Shown piece by piece: positions 23,559 through 36,586 of a DNA stretch of 64,000 bases. A program made the position numbers and the translations under genes. This DNA is from Pipra filicauda (Eukaryota; Chordata; Aves; Passeriformes; Pipridae), in contig NW_024104359.1 in NCBI RefSeq assembly GCF_003945595.2, positions 1,155,501 to 1,219,500 on the forward strand, in the 5' to 3' direction. Numbering within the stretch: the stretch's first letter is position 1; the number at the start of each line of letters is the position of its first letter. The notes below the pieces were generated by a model. It had not been told where the DNA came from. It saw nothing but the letters and a program-made list of their open reading frames with translations, and did not search any database.

Positions 23559-26500
23559 TTGATATGATTGAAAAAATCAGTTTATAGCAAGACTTTAGGG
23601 TCTCTTACTGTCCCTATCTAATAAATCCATAGGTAATTCAGGACATCTCAGAGATTCTGCTGGGATTGGATTCGTTCTGGGAAGCCCATGGAAAGTGGAG
23701 CAATTTCTTCTGGAAGCCCCATGCCTGGGATGTGCCCAAAGCCCACGGCTCTCACACGTGAGGACACTTCAATGATACTTTGCTTTTCCACGATGATTGC
23801 AGAGCTCTTGAGTCACGAGGAGGGAGAAAAATAACCCCACTCTGCCCTGGACCTTCTTGGATATGTTGCTTTCAAGCATGTTCTGTGCAAATTTAAGCTG
23901 CAGCTGCTCTCCAGGACAAACTATCAAGTAAATTTTATGAAATACTGCAGCATTTTTCAAAGTAGCAGGTAGATAAAACCATCTGTCATATGACTGACAC
24001 TGTGCGCTCAGAATGTCTTTGATAACTATGGTGATAATTCAGTTTTCTCATTTGTCTGGCAGGAGTTTTTGCAAAGGTGTGACAAAAATCCTCCATAGAG
24101 AATTTGTCTGGTTAATCCGTATCTTTATCACTATTGAAGTGGTGATATTTCCTTTATTGTTTTTGTGCCATTTCCAGGTTTTTCTCTTCAATGACTGTGG
24201 AGAAATGTGGAGTAACTTCAGACTTGTACTGGTTTGCTCTGAAATTGAGGCAGCTTTTTAAAAAGAAATGAATTTGGTTTTCTTTTAAAATCTACACCTA
24301 TTTAAAAGTGTATTTTTCAATCATAAAATGATTGTTTTTTTAAATGAGATTACCCTTATTCTTACTAATAATGTTACAAATTGTTACAATCGTTCTCATG
24401 TCCAATTGAATTAATTGTACAGGGATTTTTAAATTTAAATTTAAACGAATTTTCCTAAATTGCAGTGACCCAGCTTGTTAAAATTTTCCTTTTAACAGGT
24501 TTTAGACCCTGAATTACAGTTAATATTTGTTTCTATTCTTCCAATAAAGCAAAAAAACCCCAACTTTCTAAGTATAAATATGATTTAATATCCTGTATTA
24601 TAGTTTCAGCTGGGTTTTTTTGCAGTGCAAAGTAAACACAGTGCTCTAATAAGATCTCTGAGCTGAAAGTGTATCTGAAAGTAGGACTTTCATAAAGACT
24701 CACCTGCTTCCTTGCCACTAATTTTGGTGACAATTGTGCTGTTGCTTCACAACAAGAGTCCTTTGGTCACAGCTGTGATCTAGGAGGGTCATATATTGAA
24801 AATGGATCAAGACCCTTTTTGACCCCTATTTAACACACTACATATTGTGTTTTGTGAATTTGTTATTTGTTATTTTTAAAAACCTAAAAATTCTAAAATT
24901 AGTCCAAGCACAAGCAGGAGAGCAGAAGAGGCTGTTTTTAATTCCTTCACGTGTTTGAATTAAGAACCAAATCACTCATTTCCTACAGAGAGAAAAATCA
25001 GTGTCTGGATGAAACAATGAAGGGCAGTTCCTAAAAAAAAATAAATAAACAAGGCAATTTCTGATCTTGTTTAGAGATAGCAGGAAGCCACACATTTACA
25101 GTGCTGGCAATTGTGTGGATACAGCAGCTTTCAAAAGGTGAAAAATATCTGGATCACACATTGATCTGTTCCCGCTTTCAGAGTTTTTGCTTAGTTTTGT
25201 GCAAAAGTTTGCACTGGGAAAAAAAAAAAAAAAGGAGGGGAAAAGGGCAAACTTTTGTCTTTTCTTGTGAAAATATGCAGGTTTGCTCTGCTGTGGTCTG
25301 GAAAACACAAGTCAAATAACTAATTTGAAACTTTTCTTTGCATATAGTTGGGTCAAAGGCAGATGATTATGTTCAGCAAGGAGTACAAGTGAGGACATAC
25401 ATGAAGAGAAGATGATTCCATATAATTGATATGGTGAGTTATGTTTATTCTCTACTCTCAGATGTTTAACTTTGGGGAAGAGAGAGAAGTCACAGTCCTT
25501 CAGATTAGTTACCTGAACTTTCATGGACAAACTCACTATTTTCTGCCTCTACAGTGCAGAAAGTTATTACCACCGGTGTTTCAACAGCGAAAAAACCATA
25601 TTTTTATAATTAAATAAAATCAGATTCTTTCTGGGATGTACAAGACATGAACTGTATGAGATCTGTGGCTGCTGGTGGCTTTCAGAGCCACGTGTCTGCA
25701 TCAAACCCAGCATGAGCAAGAGTGTTTCAGGCCTTTCCTTTGCTCAGAGAATATCACCAATCCCACTGTGCAACACTTCTTTTTGACTTTAATGTGTGAA
25801 TCCAAGTGAAATTGTGTCTTTTCCTGGAGACCCAAAGCTCACTCGTGGTGTAGAGAACTTCCCGGTGTGAGAAAGTCCATTATTATTCTTTGAAGAACCA
25901 GCCTGCTTAAAATCTGACTTGCTAAATAGTTGTATTATTATTTCTGGAAAAAGAACATACAGGTGGCTCAGATTTGCTGCTCAGACCTTGTGGTCTGTTA
26001 GATTTTAAACTCAAATTTCACCTTGGGCAGATTGCTGTCCTTTCATAGTTCCAGAGAGGCTTCTCTTGGTGAAAGGAGGCTGTTTCTGGACAAACTGGTG
26101 TTCCTATGGTCATTAGCCTTCCTATGATTTTCCTGTGGGAATCAGCCCTTGCATTAGATGGTTTTTAGTTTCAGCAACACAAAATAAAGACTTTGTGTCT
26201 CCAGAGTAAAAGCTGGGCATTCAAAAACCAGATCTTGTACAGGTGTAAAAAGGGAGTAAGTACGGGTGGAGCAGCTGAACTCTGCCAAGGGGTCCTATTT
26301 TTCTGACAGTAGGCAAATGAGAGAGACAAAGTCTGATATTTATGGAGGTGTGAAAAATCCACAGGACTCTGCACTTTCCATTTTCTTCTTGCTGTGTTTG
26401 CTGACTCCATCAAATGCTGCATCTTAATATCACTTAAATGTTTTCCATAATATCAAAAGTATTACAGAAAAAAATAAATGTTCTCTTCCTCTAGAATGAT

Positions 26501-26799
26501 TCACTTGAAAAGTACAATTTTGTTTCTTCTGTGATATATTTTTTGGATACAATTTGGAATTATAATGCTGCAAGTTAAAATGTAATTTATTGATAAAATG
26601 TTGAATTAGTGAAAGGAAAAATGAGTGCTGCTTGACCAAGATGGACCTGATGAGAAGTGGCAAATCTGTCATTAGATCCTTCAGGAGAAAACTAGACTTT
26701 GCTTTATTTACAGGGGATTGATCAGCAGCATTTTTCAAACCTGTGGTATTTATATTAGTTTACCAGAACAACGGGGTTGTTTAAGAGCTCTGTCTCAGT
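23559..26799. other. Unique sequence, no gene recognised
   Basis: Contains an A15 run at 25219-25233. The open frames at 24013-24261, 25101-25319 and 26430-26738 have no recognisable product. No mobile element was seen. Confidence 0.55.
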
Positions 26800-27060
26800 A
26801 AAAGCAATATCCTAATTATTGCCAAATCACTGCAATTGCCTGGTGACACTTGTGCCATTGTATTCTCATCAGGCCTGACCTCACACTCTGCAAGGTCTGC
26901 CCAAATGTTGACTGAATTGGTCATTTATTGATCATCCCTTGGTGCTAATGCAGTGCAACATTTCACATGCAATTGAGATGCTGATTAATTCAGAGCAAGG
27001 TGGCAGATTGATTCCCACAGGAATCTGCTGGAACATACATCACATTACCAGAAACAAGGA
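26800..27060. promoter_or_regulatory. Candidate conserved noncoding element
   Basis: Balanced-composition, non-repetitive sequence with CCTAATTATTGCC, CACTGCAATTGCCTGG, TTTATTGATCATCCC and GCTGATTAATTCAG. Dense homeodomain-type cores in otherwise complex sequence are typical of vertebrate developmental enhancers. No alignment was available to test this. Confidence 0.3.
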
Positions 27061-28159
27061 TATTGGGGGGGGAGGAAAACAGAGGAAAAAGTAAAGATGT
27101 TGAACTTTGCATTTAGAGAAGGTATTTGTGATATTTTTAGTCCTCTGGTCTTCCGAACACAATCATTTCTTTAACTGCACCAGTATTTAAAGAAACTTAT
27201 AAATGTTGTGCAGAGGAATTTCAGGTAAATCCTGAATAATAAAAAACAAAAATAACTAACTAAATGACAGATTAAATCTTTATAGACTGTGAAGGTAGTA
27301 GATAACATTGAATGATAAAAGCCTACTTCTCTGAGCATTAACAGGAAGTGACTTTCTAAGCTTTCTTGTCTTTGATATAGTGAAAATATAACCCCCACCC
27401 AGCTATTTTCAAGGCAACAACGTTAAACAAAGACAAAAAAAAGTTTAGTATGCAGTGCACAGAGCCTTAGATAAATTGCCTTCTGCTTTATTTGGAAAAT
27501 GGTCTTGAAAAGCTGCTCAAACCGAATTATTTTACTATCTGTTTTTCAAACATCTGCTCTAATTGAACTCTGGGGATATGGGGACCCAAGTTCTAATTTA
27601 CTGTGTCGTTAAGTAGAGAGGAATTTAAAATCTTATATATCTGCTGCATTTGGTTGTTTTGAAATAAATTATCTATTACTTCTGCAGGCAGGTTCTCAAA
27701 TATCGACTCACAAATACACACACACATCATATTATACATATTTTCAAAAGAATATGCTGTAAACCAGAGTTATTTCCACTGTTTCCATAGTTAGTAATTT
27801 ATGCAGAGGTCTCAGCAGTTTATTAGGAGCAAACTATGAAAGGCATTTCATGGAAAAGTGTGGGTTTCCAAACTGATAAAAATCTGTGGAGAGTTACTTT
27901 GTTGGTGGAATTTAACGGTATTAATTTATATTATATTTATATTAATTTTACAACTACCTGTGAAAGAATCATCAATGACAGTTTTCCTTCCTTATTGGTT
28001 GGTGTTTTGGTTTGGATTTTTTTAAATTACTAATTCTACTGTTAAAATTACTATTAAAATTACTGAAAGCATGTGGGGTTTCATTAAAATTTTAATTTCA
28101 TAGAAACATGGATTCAGGAATTGCTACAGAAGAAAACAAATGGACTTAATATTTCAATT
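27061..28159. other. A+T-rich unique sequence, no gene recognised
   Basis: Nothing identifiable apart from a short (CA)n at about 27714-27725. All open frames are short. Confidence 0.55.
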
Positions 28160-28446
28160 TGCACCAAGGACCACTAATTCAGCTCCGCAACTACCAGCCC
28201 TTAAGATTATTCAGTTGACTTTAATTATTTTTCTTAACTTAATCAGATTGAAAAGACATTAAGTGTGAAATCAAAAGCCAAATGGTAGATACTAATAATT
28301 TTTCTCAAATTAAATCCACTTCTGTGTTATTTAAATGATGATCATTGATTTAATCTCGCTTTTTTCTTAATTGAATTCACATTTAAAAAGCTTCAAAAGA
28401 TCTTGTGGCTTGATGTTTCAGAAATCATAGTAATAAGTGGGTTTAA

Positions 28447-28501
28447 GGCAACAGTGGGATTTAGACAAAGGTTGGATTTGATGACCTTGGAATTCTGTGA
28501 T
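28447..28501 (+). mobile_element. CR1 LINE extreme 3' tail
   Basis: GGTTGGATTTGATGACCTTGG followed by AATTCTGTGAT matches the last bases of CR1 on the plus strand, with the usual AGGTCCCTTCCAACC segment deleted. Confidence 0.6.
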
Positions 28502-28659
28502 ATATTTCCATTTTGTGAACAAAGAGGGGGAAATTTGAACTTGATTTTGTGGTAGTTTTCCTTCTTACACAATATAAATAATCACATTCACTGAAAGCAA
28601 AGATCCAGCACTGTAATTCCTTGGAATTATTTGCAGGTAACAGGCTGCACAAGTGGCCT

Positions 28660-29120
28660 GTTATAAAACAAGAGCCAATTAATTAACTAGTTAGACTTTG
28701 TGCTTGCACTTTTAAAACCATAATTCACTTCCTAAGTCACCTTTAAAAGACCAGGTTAGAGGTGTGTTAGTCTGGAACTGAAGTTAACCTTTAGGCCTGA
28801 ATGCCATTAAAATCAAGTGCTTAAAGGAATATTTAACAGAGGTGCCTGTGTTGGGGTCAGTGGTGCTCCTGGATTGCATTAGTGTTTCAAGGAGCTGAAT
28901 TCTGATCAATTAAACACCATCAGCACAGAAAAAAAGGAGAGTTTTTAAATTAAAAGGTCAATTTAAGTGTTGCCAGAGGTACTGGTGAAGTCACACTTCT
29001 GAGTGCCCCTTGAGGGAGGTGTTTTGGCAGTGGTGGGACGCAAATATAAAGAAATTCTGTGGCTGCTATTGCGTGGGAATTACAAAGGAATTAATTATGA
29101 CACTTTTGTCTTTAAGAGGC
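28660..29120. promoter_or_regulatory. Candidate conserved noncoding element(s)
   Basis: Two motif-dense parts are seen. About 28675-28850 holds AGCCAATTAATTAACTAG, and about 29070-29115 holds TTACAAAGGAATTAATTATG, a SOX-type core beside a TAATTA core. There is no repeat signature. The evidence is motif character only. Confidence 0.28.
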
Positions 29121-30542
29121 ATATGATTAATATATTTGCTTTCAGTAATGTATTTTGCTTATTATGATAACATAATAAAGTAATAGAAATGCTTTTATTT
29201 ATGAATTTACTAGAAAATCCTAGAAATGACTGTTATTATGCATAATTATATCCACTGCAAGCTGGAACCTTGAACAGCTCCGACAACGCAGGAAGGAAAA
29301 GGATCACTTTGACCTGTAGCTGAAATCTCTTTCACCTAAAAAAAATAGCTTTATTTTGCTCTTTTGTGGTGTTCTGCAAATCAGGGTTTTATTACAAGTG
29401 AAACAACAGCCACACATGTGGTAGGAGAAAGGATATAAAAGTATTAGGGATATGTCCAGATATACAAATGTTGACGAATACAGCAAATAACTAAGCAGTG
29501 GCTCATTTTTATTTATTAATTCTTTATGACAGTTACACACTGCTTGGGTGCTTTGTTTCTCTTTCTTTGTAAATCACTCCTGAGTGTCCAGGGAGGTGTG
29601 TAAACATTGGATTTATAGAGCTCTGCAGCTCCAGCTGCAGCTACTCTTGTCCCTGGCAGTTCCACGTGGCCTGTGGGACTCTGGTTTTCCATCAGGAGCT
29701 GTTGGGAAACTGGGGTAGGGACAGGCATTATATCATGGGAAATTCAATCTCTGTGTACAGTCCTCACTGAGGTAAATACTGATGGTGTGGAGTAACGGTA
29801 GAAACAAATAAAGAAATAATAAATTCTCACACTGCTCTGAGTGAAATGTGAATTGAAATAACTTTAACATCCATTCCTTTGAACACTTAAAGTCAGATCT
29901 GTAGCGTTTTTCCTTTGGTATTAGCAGAACTATATGAAGGAGATATTTTTTCAAGATGTTATCTTTTTATTAAACAATAATTCTGTTCTCTCTCAGCTCT
30001 GCCTCACTCAGGATCTCCAGAGACAGGACTGACGGGTCCAGAGATTTTGTACTTCTGACAGTGGCCACTCCCACTGATGGAGGAAATGTTGGTGCAAAGT
30101 GCTCTGCTCAAGGGCAGGTGAAAATACTGATCTCAGGTAAGTGCCAAAAAATGCACAGTCTGCTGAACTGGGAGAAGGGATGCTCACAGGCCACACAACT
30201 GCTCCTGTCTGATACCTGTGGAAATATCTACTGGGTGTTCAAATGCCTGGGGTGAAAAGACTTACAGCTCTTTTACACACTCTCCTCTTACCTAACTCAC
30301 TTCATTGCTGGAGCAGCTGTCCCAAAAAATTCAAATTGTCACCACACTACAGAGCTTTTTGTTAAAATTACCCTACATTTCAAGATGCACCCACTGATAT
30401 GGCCTGATGGTGGTCACAAGAACCTCCTTCCTTTCCTTCATTTTCTATTTGTCAGCCCAGATCCATTGCCTGAAGGAAAGAAGTTGGGTCTTTAAACCCA
30501 CAGAGTGATTTTCAGGGCCTGACTGAAATATCAGAGGATTAT
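29121..30542. other. Unique sequence, no gene recognised
   Basis: The 70-codon minus frame at 29516-29728 and the 64-codon plus frame at 30061-30255 fall in slightly GC-richer sequence, but no family or matched splice sites could be recognised. Confidence 0.5.
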
Positions 30543-30641
30543 ATTACGGAATGTTCTGAGCTGGAAGGGACCCACCAGGATCACAGAGTCCAACGTGGCC
30601 CACACAGGGATCAATCATCCTCACACCAACCTTGGTGCTGT
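30543..30641 (-). mobile_element. CR1 LINE 3' end fragment
   Basis: On the plus strand it reads GGAATGTTCTGAGCTGGAAG then GGACCCACCAGGATCACAGA then GTCCAAC, the reverse complement of a CR1 3' tail. It is truncated after about 100 bases. Confidence 0.75.
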
Positions 30642-32400
30642 GATTTGCCCTTGTACAAATGCTCATAAAGAATTTTAAGGTTGACAATTTATGCCAGCTG
30701 CTGGGTACTACAAAACAGTACATTTTTAGTTGCTTATTTTGCATGAATGAAGCTAAAACTGCACACACATACATGTATACACATGTATTTAATGTAAAAC
30801 CAATAAATAATATCCTCTGGTTCTAAAGAAGTTGAAACAGAGAAGTCATATTGCAGGGAACAGTTACTGTCTTCTGATTTTACACTGATTTAATACTAAT
30901 TTTGTGCTTTTGCTTTGAAACAGAAACTACAAAAACATCTCCCAAGTCAAGAAAAAGGCAAAAAACTTATTGCTAAAATTTATTTTAGTGTTTAATACTT
31001 AGATTTTGTCCTGACCTTTCTCCCACAGACTCCTTCTCCACAGTGCTCATCCCACAATGTGTCTATTAATATTAAACATATACTTTTGGGCACTCAGGCA
31101 GCCTCAGCAGGTTTTATGGTTATAAGCAAAGAGATTAAGCTGTTGTTTATCCACCCTTTGCAGATTATTTGCTGTTTTTTTAATATTAGGTTCATTTCCT
31201 TCCTCATTTCCCAGGCCTAAGGGTATATGAACACCATCAAGTCAGAACCCAGACATACATGCTTTGAAAGTAATTTTCTTCCTTTTCCCCACACCCCATC
31301 TCTAAATTTCCTTTTAGATTGAGTTAAATCCATAAAACAAAAAAATACTTCTAAAACCACTTAAAATTGGTGGTGGCTGGTAGTAAATTTAAATACTTCT
31401 CACAAAATCCCCAAACTTTAAAAAATTGGTCATTTACCTCTAGCCTGGTCTCAGTTAAGGAACATGTTTTCTACTGGAAGGAGACTTCAAACAGAGCACA
31501 AAAGTTTTGTTTTGGGTTTTATTTTTTTACTTTTTTTTATTATTTTTTCTAGAATATTTTGATTGAGTATCTGTTTGGAGGCCAAGTACAAATTTAATTA
31601 CACTGTTTTACTGCTAAAAATCCACTGGGGCAGATTCATGAACCAATTACCTCAATTGCCCTGTGGCTCCTTTTAGATTTAGTAAATACTTTCATTTTTT
31701 AACTACTGCTTGTGCTGTAATGAAGCAGATGGATTTCAGTGCTCTGAACCACTGGTTAATTTTCAGTTTGTTTTTTTTCTTCCTTTTAGTCTCAGTAAAC
31801 TAAGCAGGGAGAGCTATTAGCTGGTTGTAGGAACTACTAGCACATCTGTCAAATTAAATGGATATTTGAGCATTGCAAGTGCCCAGTTACAAGTTTCCAG
31901 GCTGTGTATGAGCCACCAAATTAAGTGAAGATTGGTAACAGTTGGTAATCATCAGTATTTAATATGACTCTTGTATTTGTAGCTATTTTTTTCATATTTA
32001 ATTGATTTTTAGGTAAATCATTTTCTCAGCTGAGGTGGTAGACAACAACACAACGTAAGAAAAATAAACTTGAGGTGTGGTTGTCGTTCTTTAGTGTAAT
32101 TCCTGAAGGTGGAAGAAACAATTTGGGTACCACAGATCAAAGGTGGTCCGCAGTGCCAACCTTCTTCCAGCATTTTTATACAAGCAAACTGAAATATAAG
32201 ACTGAGAGCTGCTTATTTCCTCTTGCACAACAATTTTGGTTCTTCCAGAGAAAATAAATCAACATTTCTCTAATAAAGTTATTTCAAGGTACTTTACAGC
32301 TATTTCATAAATATAGAGGGCAACTTGTATTACCTGCATTAAGATTGAGAAATAAGGAAAATAAAGTTTGTAGCAAACAGGTTTTTAGTTAAATGTTGGT
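30642..32400. other. Unique sequence, no gene recognised
   Basis: A+T-rich, with T-rich low-complexity sequence at about 31505-31555. No exon, RNA gene or further mobile element was identified. Confidence 0.55.
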
Positions 32401-32473
32401 CCAGCTGGAGCAGGGGATTGGACAAGGTGAAATCCAGAGTTGCCTTCCAACCTCATTAATTCTGTGATCCTGT
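32401..32473 (+). mobile_element. CR1 LINE 3' tail fragment
   Basis: GCAGGGGATTGGACAAGGTG, then TTGCCTTCCAACCTC, then ATTCTGTGATCCTGT reproduce the final part of CR1 on the plus strand. Confidence 0.78.
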
Positions 32474-33818
32474 AAAATAATGGATTATGAACAACTGTGA
32501 CTTTTTTTTTTCCTTAGAAATGAAAGTGATTCATTTCCTTCAAAATGATCTGTGATTCCTATTTTTGGAGCTTGTACAATGTACCAGTTCCACCCGGGAT
32601 GGGAAGCGCTGGGATTGAAATTGGGAAAAAGCCAAGCCAGCATCATCTTAGACTTAAAAGGTAAGATTTATTTAAGACTGGTCATGTGTCATTTCTCCTG
32701 CTTTCCTTTTGACTGATTAGTGCATTTAAAATGAATATAATCTGAATTACAGCAAAGAAGACTCAGAATGATAAATAATACAGTTTATAGCCCACTGCCC
32801 TTGGTCACACAAACACTCCTAAGTGCCCTGTGGCTTTGTGTGTGTTTGGAATATGAGGGTATGTTTTGTCTCCTTACTTTTAATTGAACAGTTTACAGTA
32901 AAAAAGGGCTTTGATGGCTTCTGATGATGTTCCTACTGAGTAATTATTTTTTTAGTCTCAAGGGATAATGCAGCAAACTAGAACATCCCTAATGGCATCT
33001 GAAAGAATTTCTCAGAATTAAGATTTAACTATAAATTCTATTTTTTTAAATGCAACAAAATATGGCGAGAAATTAATTAAAAAAGTAACAGGAACAATTT
33101 TTGGAGATACATGTGGAAAAAGAGTGTATGTTCAATATGCATCAATACACAATTATACACTAAACACAATTACAACCATTTTAAAATTGTCCCTATCAGA
33201 GTAGTTTTCTTTTCAAAATTAGGCTTGTTTAGTTAAAATTTTTTAAAAAAATAAAACTGTGGTTCAAAAATACTTCAATTCATAATAGCTATTAAGTATG
33301 AGTATAGTAGGATGTCCTTTATTACACACTGAATTCTCTTTAATTGCTTTTAGTCTGAATGAAAAAACAGAAATGAAAGACAATGAAAGGATAACCTTTT
33401 CCCATAAGCCTGACACGGAATAATTTGCAATCTCCATTCCCCACTGCACTGCTGAAATGATCAGGCTTTGTTTGTTTGAATTTAGTATTTATGATTATAA
33501 ATTATCTAGTCATAACTGAAGGCATTTGCATAAGAAAATTATCTTCTATCAAGTAGGATTTTACTGCATGTGTTTTAATACTGTGACAGCCTGTTAGCAC
33601 TGAGATAATTAAAGGGATACTGTAAACTCTAATTTAGTCCAAAAGTAACACAAAAAAAAAAAAAAAAAAGAAAAAAAGCTTTTATGGAACTTGTAATTAT
33701 TCCTAAATATTCTCATAAACTGAAGGGGCAAGTATTTAAAGGCATTTAAAACTAAAAAAGCTAAAATAAATAAAAATAACTATAAACAGCTACTGCATCA
33801 CTGAACCTAGGAAAGTTA
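32474..33818. other. A+T-rich unique sequence, no gene recognised
   Basis: Contains an A18 run at 33652-33669 extended by GAAAAAAAG. Nothing else is identifiable. Confidence 0.55.
33652..33669. repeat. A18 homopolymer
   Basis: Eighteen A followed by G and seven more A. Confidence 0.9.
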
Positions 33819-33976
33819 TAGAATCATAGAATTGTTAAAGCTGGAAAAGACCTTTAAGGTCATCAAGTCCAACTGTCAACCACCATCACCATGTTCAGCA
33901 CTAAACCATGTCCCCAAAAGCCACATCTACACATCTGTAAATCCTGCAGTGGTGGTGACTCCACGTGCACCACAGG
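33819..33976 (-). mobile_element. CR1 LINE 3' fragment, subfamily with the CACTAAACCATGTCCC block
   Basis: On the plus strand it starts TAGAATCATAGAATTGTTAA, then AAAGACCTTTAAGGTCATCA, AGTCCAACTGTCAACC, CACTAAACCATGTCCCC and CCACATCTACAC, in the order of a CR1 3' UTR read backwards. It decays after the TGGTGGTGACTCCAC segment. Confidence 0.88.
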
Positions 33977-34070
33977 AGGGAATGGGATTAACTAAATTCT
34001 GTGCCCTTTACCCTTGACTACTTGGAAAGGTGCCCCAAAGTATTTTCCTGAATCAAGTCCTAATCCCTAC

Positions 34071-34089
34071 TTTTTTTTTTTTTTTTTTT
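34071..34089. repeat. T19 homopolymer
   Basis: Nineteen consecutive T shortly downstream of the CR1 fragment at 33819-33976. Confidence 0.9.
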
Positions 34090-34555
34090 ATTTCCCACTG
34101 GATGCTCAGCTGAGAGTGGAAATTCCACTTTATAAAGCTGGGAAATGTTTACTTTTTAACTCAATATATTTTTAAAGTCCTTCCCAAAACTCTCTCGAGC
34201 TAATAAAGCTCACTAGCTGGGGGTAAAAAAAAATCATTTTATTGCTTTTTCTCCTCGGTTGTTTATTTTTGTCTTGTAGGAAGGGAAAGTATCTTAATCT
34301 TACTGCTGTGGTAACTGCCTGGAAAGAAGTTAATCTTTGAGCTTTGCCCCTCCACACCTCTCTTGAAAAAATCTTTAATCCTTATATGAGTCCTAGTGCC
34401 ATGGTACCTATCAAAGAGACATTATATCAAGTCACACTCCTCCAGCATCAGTCATTAAAGGAAATACAGCACAGAAGGGCTGAGGATTAACCTTTTGGTG
34501 CCAACACTAAAATTGTTGTGCCATTGCTATGGTTTGTTATTGTAAATGAAACACA

Positions 34556-34846
34556 AAATCACAGAAGGTTTGGGTTGGAAGAGACCTTAAAGATCATCAC
34601 ACCCCCTGCCATGGGCAGGGACACCTTCCACCAACCCAGGTTGCTCCAAGCCCTGTCCAACCTGGCCTTGGACACTTCCAGGGATGGGGCAGCCACAGCT
34701 TCTCTGGGCAACCTGTGCCAGGGCCTCTCCATCCTTGTAGTGAAAAACTTCATCCTAATATCCAATCTAAACCTTCCTTGGTTCATCTTAAGGCCATTCC
34801 CCTTGCCCTTGGGAAAAGTCCCTCTCCAGCCTGTGAGCCTCTTTCG
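34556..34846 (-). mobile_element. CR1 LINE 3' fragment
   Basis: On the plus strand, ATCACAGAAGGTTTGGGTTG, then CTGCCATGGGCAGGGACACC, AGGTTGCTCCAAGCCCTGTC and ACTTCCAGGGATGGGGCAGC, then CTTCTCTGGGCAACCTGTGC. This is the same subfamily as 6487-7030 but on the opposite strand. The 118-codon plus frame at 34518-34874 is antisense to it and is not a gene. Confidence 0.95.
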
Positions 34847-36385
34847 GTACTTATGCTTATTCTTATACAGTTAATAATGATATCAGGACAGCATGAATCT
34901 ATCCACGTGTCTCAGGGTTGATTTCTGGAGTCACCAAGGTTTTAACTGCTTTCAGGAGATCTCCTGCCCAGGAGCTGGGTGAGCAAGAGAGCAGGAAATG
35001 CAGCTGCAGCTACTTCAGTCTGCCTGGTACTGCTGTGATGTCTGTGCTGGGACAGAGTTTGCACTGAGATTTGCAGTCTGTAAACCAGTTTTTGATTATA
35101 AAACAGCCCCCCACTTCTTACATGTGCTTATACATTCCTGACTTAGATGTGTGATAGATAATACCCACCTCTGTTTCCAGTGCAGTGAATGAGGAGATGG
35201 TGAATGAGAAGCTCCTCAGTCTGTGTGAGTGCAGAGATTTTTAGCTCTTGAAATAAGATCTGGGACTTCATAAAAATCATATTGTTTTCTTCCTTTTCTC
35301 TCTTTACCAGCTTCTTTTGACTTCTCAGAATGGTCACTGTGAATTATCATGCATGGCAGGTAAATGCTACTGGTGCCTTGTTCTTCTCAGATTAATAATG
35401 CCATAAGCCATCATAAGTCATTAATAAGTCATAATGCCATAATTTCCATAAATTGTGTTCTTCTGGCTGTAGAAAGAGTGTGGACTTCAATGTTGGCAGT
35501 GATCACTGCAGCAAATGCCTCTGCCTTATGTAAAGGGAGCTGAAAGGAATAAATGGGATAGAAACAGGTTAGTTGGGTGATAATTAAACAAGAATTTACT
35601 CCAAAGCAGTCATTTTTGCGATCAATATACTTGCTTGTAAAGGGCAAATACACAAGCATTCTCTTATTTTATTAATTAGGCAAAAGTAGACTTGTCTCTC
35701 TCTCTCTCTCTGTGTTGATGGAGTGAATTAAGTGTTATGAACAGGGGAGAAAAGTGGTGCAATATATGGCAAAGTAACTGATAGGAAAGGGAGATGAAAT
35801 GTTCTATTCAAGATGTTACAATCCCCTCTCATTTTACTCCTACTGTGCAAATGCATCAGAGGTGCATACCAATAACAGTGAATATAAATTCCTGTGCTGG
35901 CCCTGGGTGATTATCTGAGCAGTCTTTCTCAGCAATTGTCCTGAGATTCCCACCCCAATCAGCTCCGTGCACTGTGAGCAAAGCTCAGCTTAATATTTTC
36001 GTTTATATCTTCAGATTTGCTTTAAGTACGAGGAACTTGCCTTAAAAATGATCTCAAAACCTGTGCTGAAGGTTGCACAGGTGGTTATTGCTCGAGGCAG
36101 AACCATGGTATCAATCAGGTATTCACATCTCAGGGGTTAGGGCTTTTTAACGCTCAGACTAAATTTTCTGATGATGTTCCTCAGTAAGGAGGTAAAGCCA
36201 CAGAAGTATCTTTTCGTGGTTTTTGTTTGGTTGGTTTGTTTGTTACTTTATTTTAGTTTTTTTTTTTTAATGTCTATTTCTAGCTTAATTAATAAAAATG
36301 TAATTAATTAAGAACGAATGAAGAAGTTCTAAATTTTACAGTAGTTCTCTATTTAGGATGTTTTATTCTCATAGTACTATCAAAG
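34847..36385. other. Unique sequence, no gene recognised
   Basis: Contains a (TC)n microsatellite at about 35695-35711 and short ATAATGCCATAA-type local repeats at about 35395-35450. No coding or RNA gene was seen. Confidence 0.55.
35695..35711. repeat. (TC)n microsatellite
   Basis: About eight TC dinucleotides. Confidence 0.85.
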
Positions 36386-36491
36386 AATCACAGAATGGTT
36401 TAGGTTGTGAGGGACCTTAAAGCTCATCTCATTCCAACCTCCTGCACAGGCAGGGACACCCTCTACTAGACCAGGTTGCTCCAAGCCCCAT
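36386..36491 (-). mobile_element. CR1 LINE 3' end fragment
   Basis: On the plus strand, AATCACAGAATGGTTTAGGT, then GGGACCTTAAAGCTCATCTC, then CAGGCAGGGACACCCTC and AGGTTGCTCCAAGCCCC. It is a 5'-truncated minus-strand copy. Confidence 0.92.
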
Positions 36492-36529
36492 CTATTTACT
36501 TTCCAAGCTCTGGATTTTACAAGGGTTGG

Positions 36530-36586
36530 ATTAAAAGCTCAAACTGCTTTAAAAGTTGCTCAAACTGTTTTAAAAGTTGCTCAAAC
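36530..36586. repeat. Three-copy tandem repeat, period 21
   Basis: The unit TTTAAAAGTTGCTCAAACTG is seen complete at about 36548-36567. Its next copy (36569-36586) ends early, and the first copy (36530-36547) lacks TTG. The array sits 40 bases past the CR1 fragment. Confidence 0.88.

Noticed and set aside
34518..34874. 118-codon plus frame
   Set aside because: Antisense to the CR1 copy at 34556-34846.
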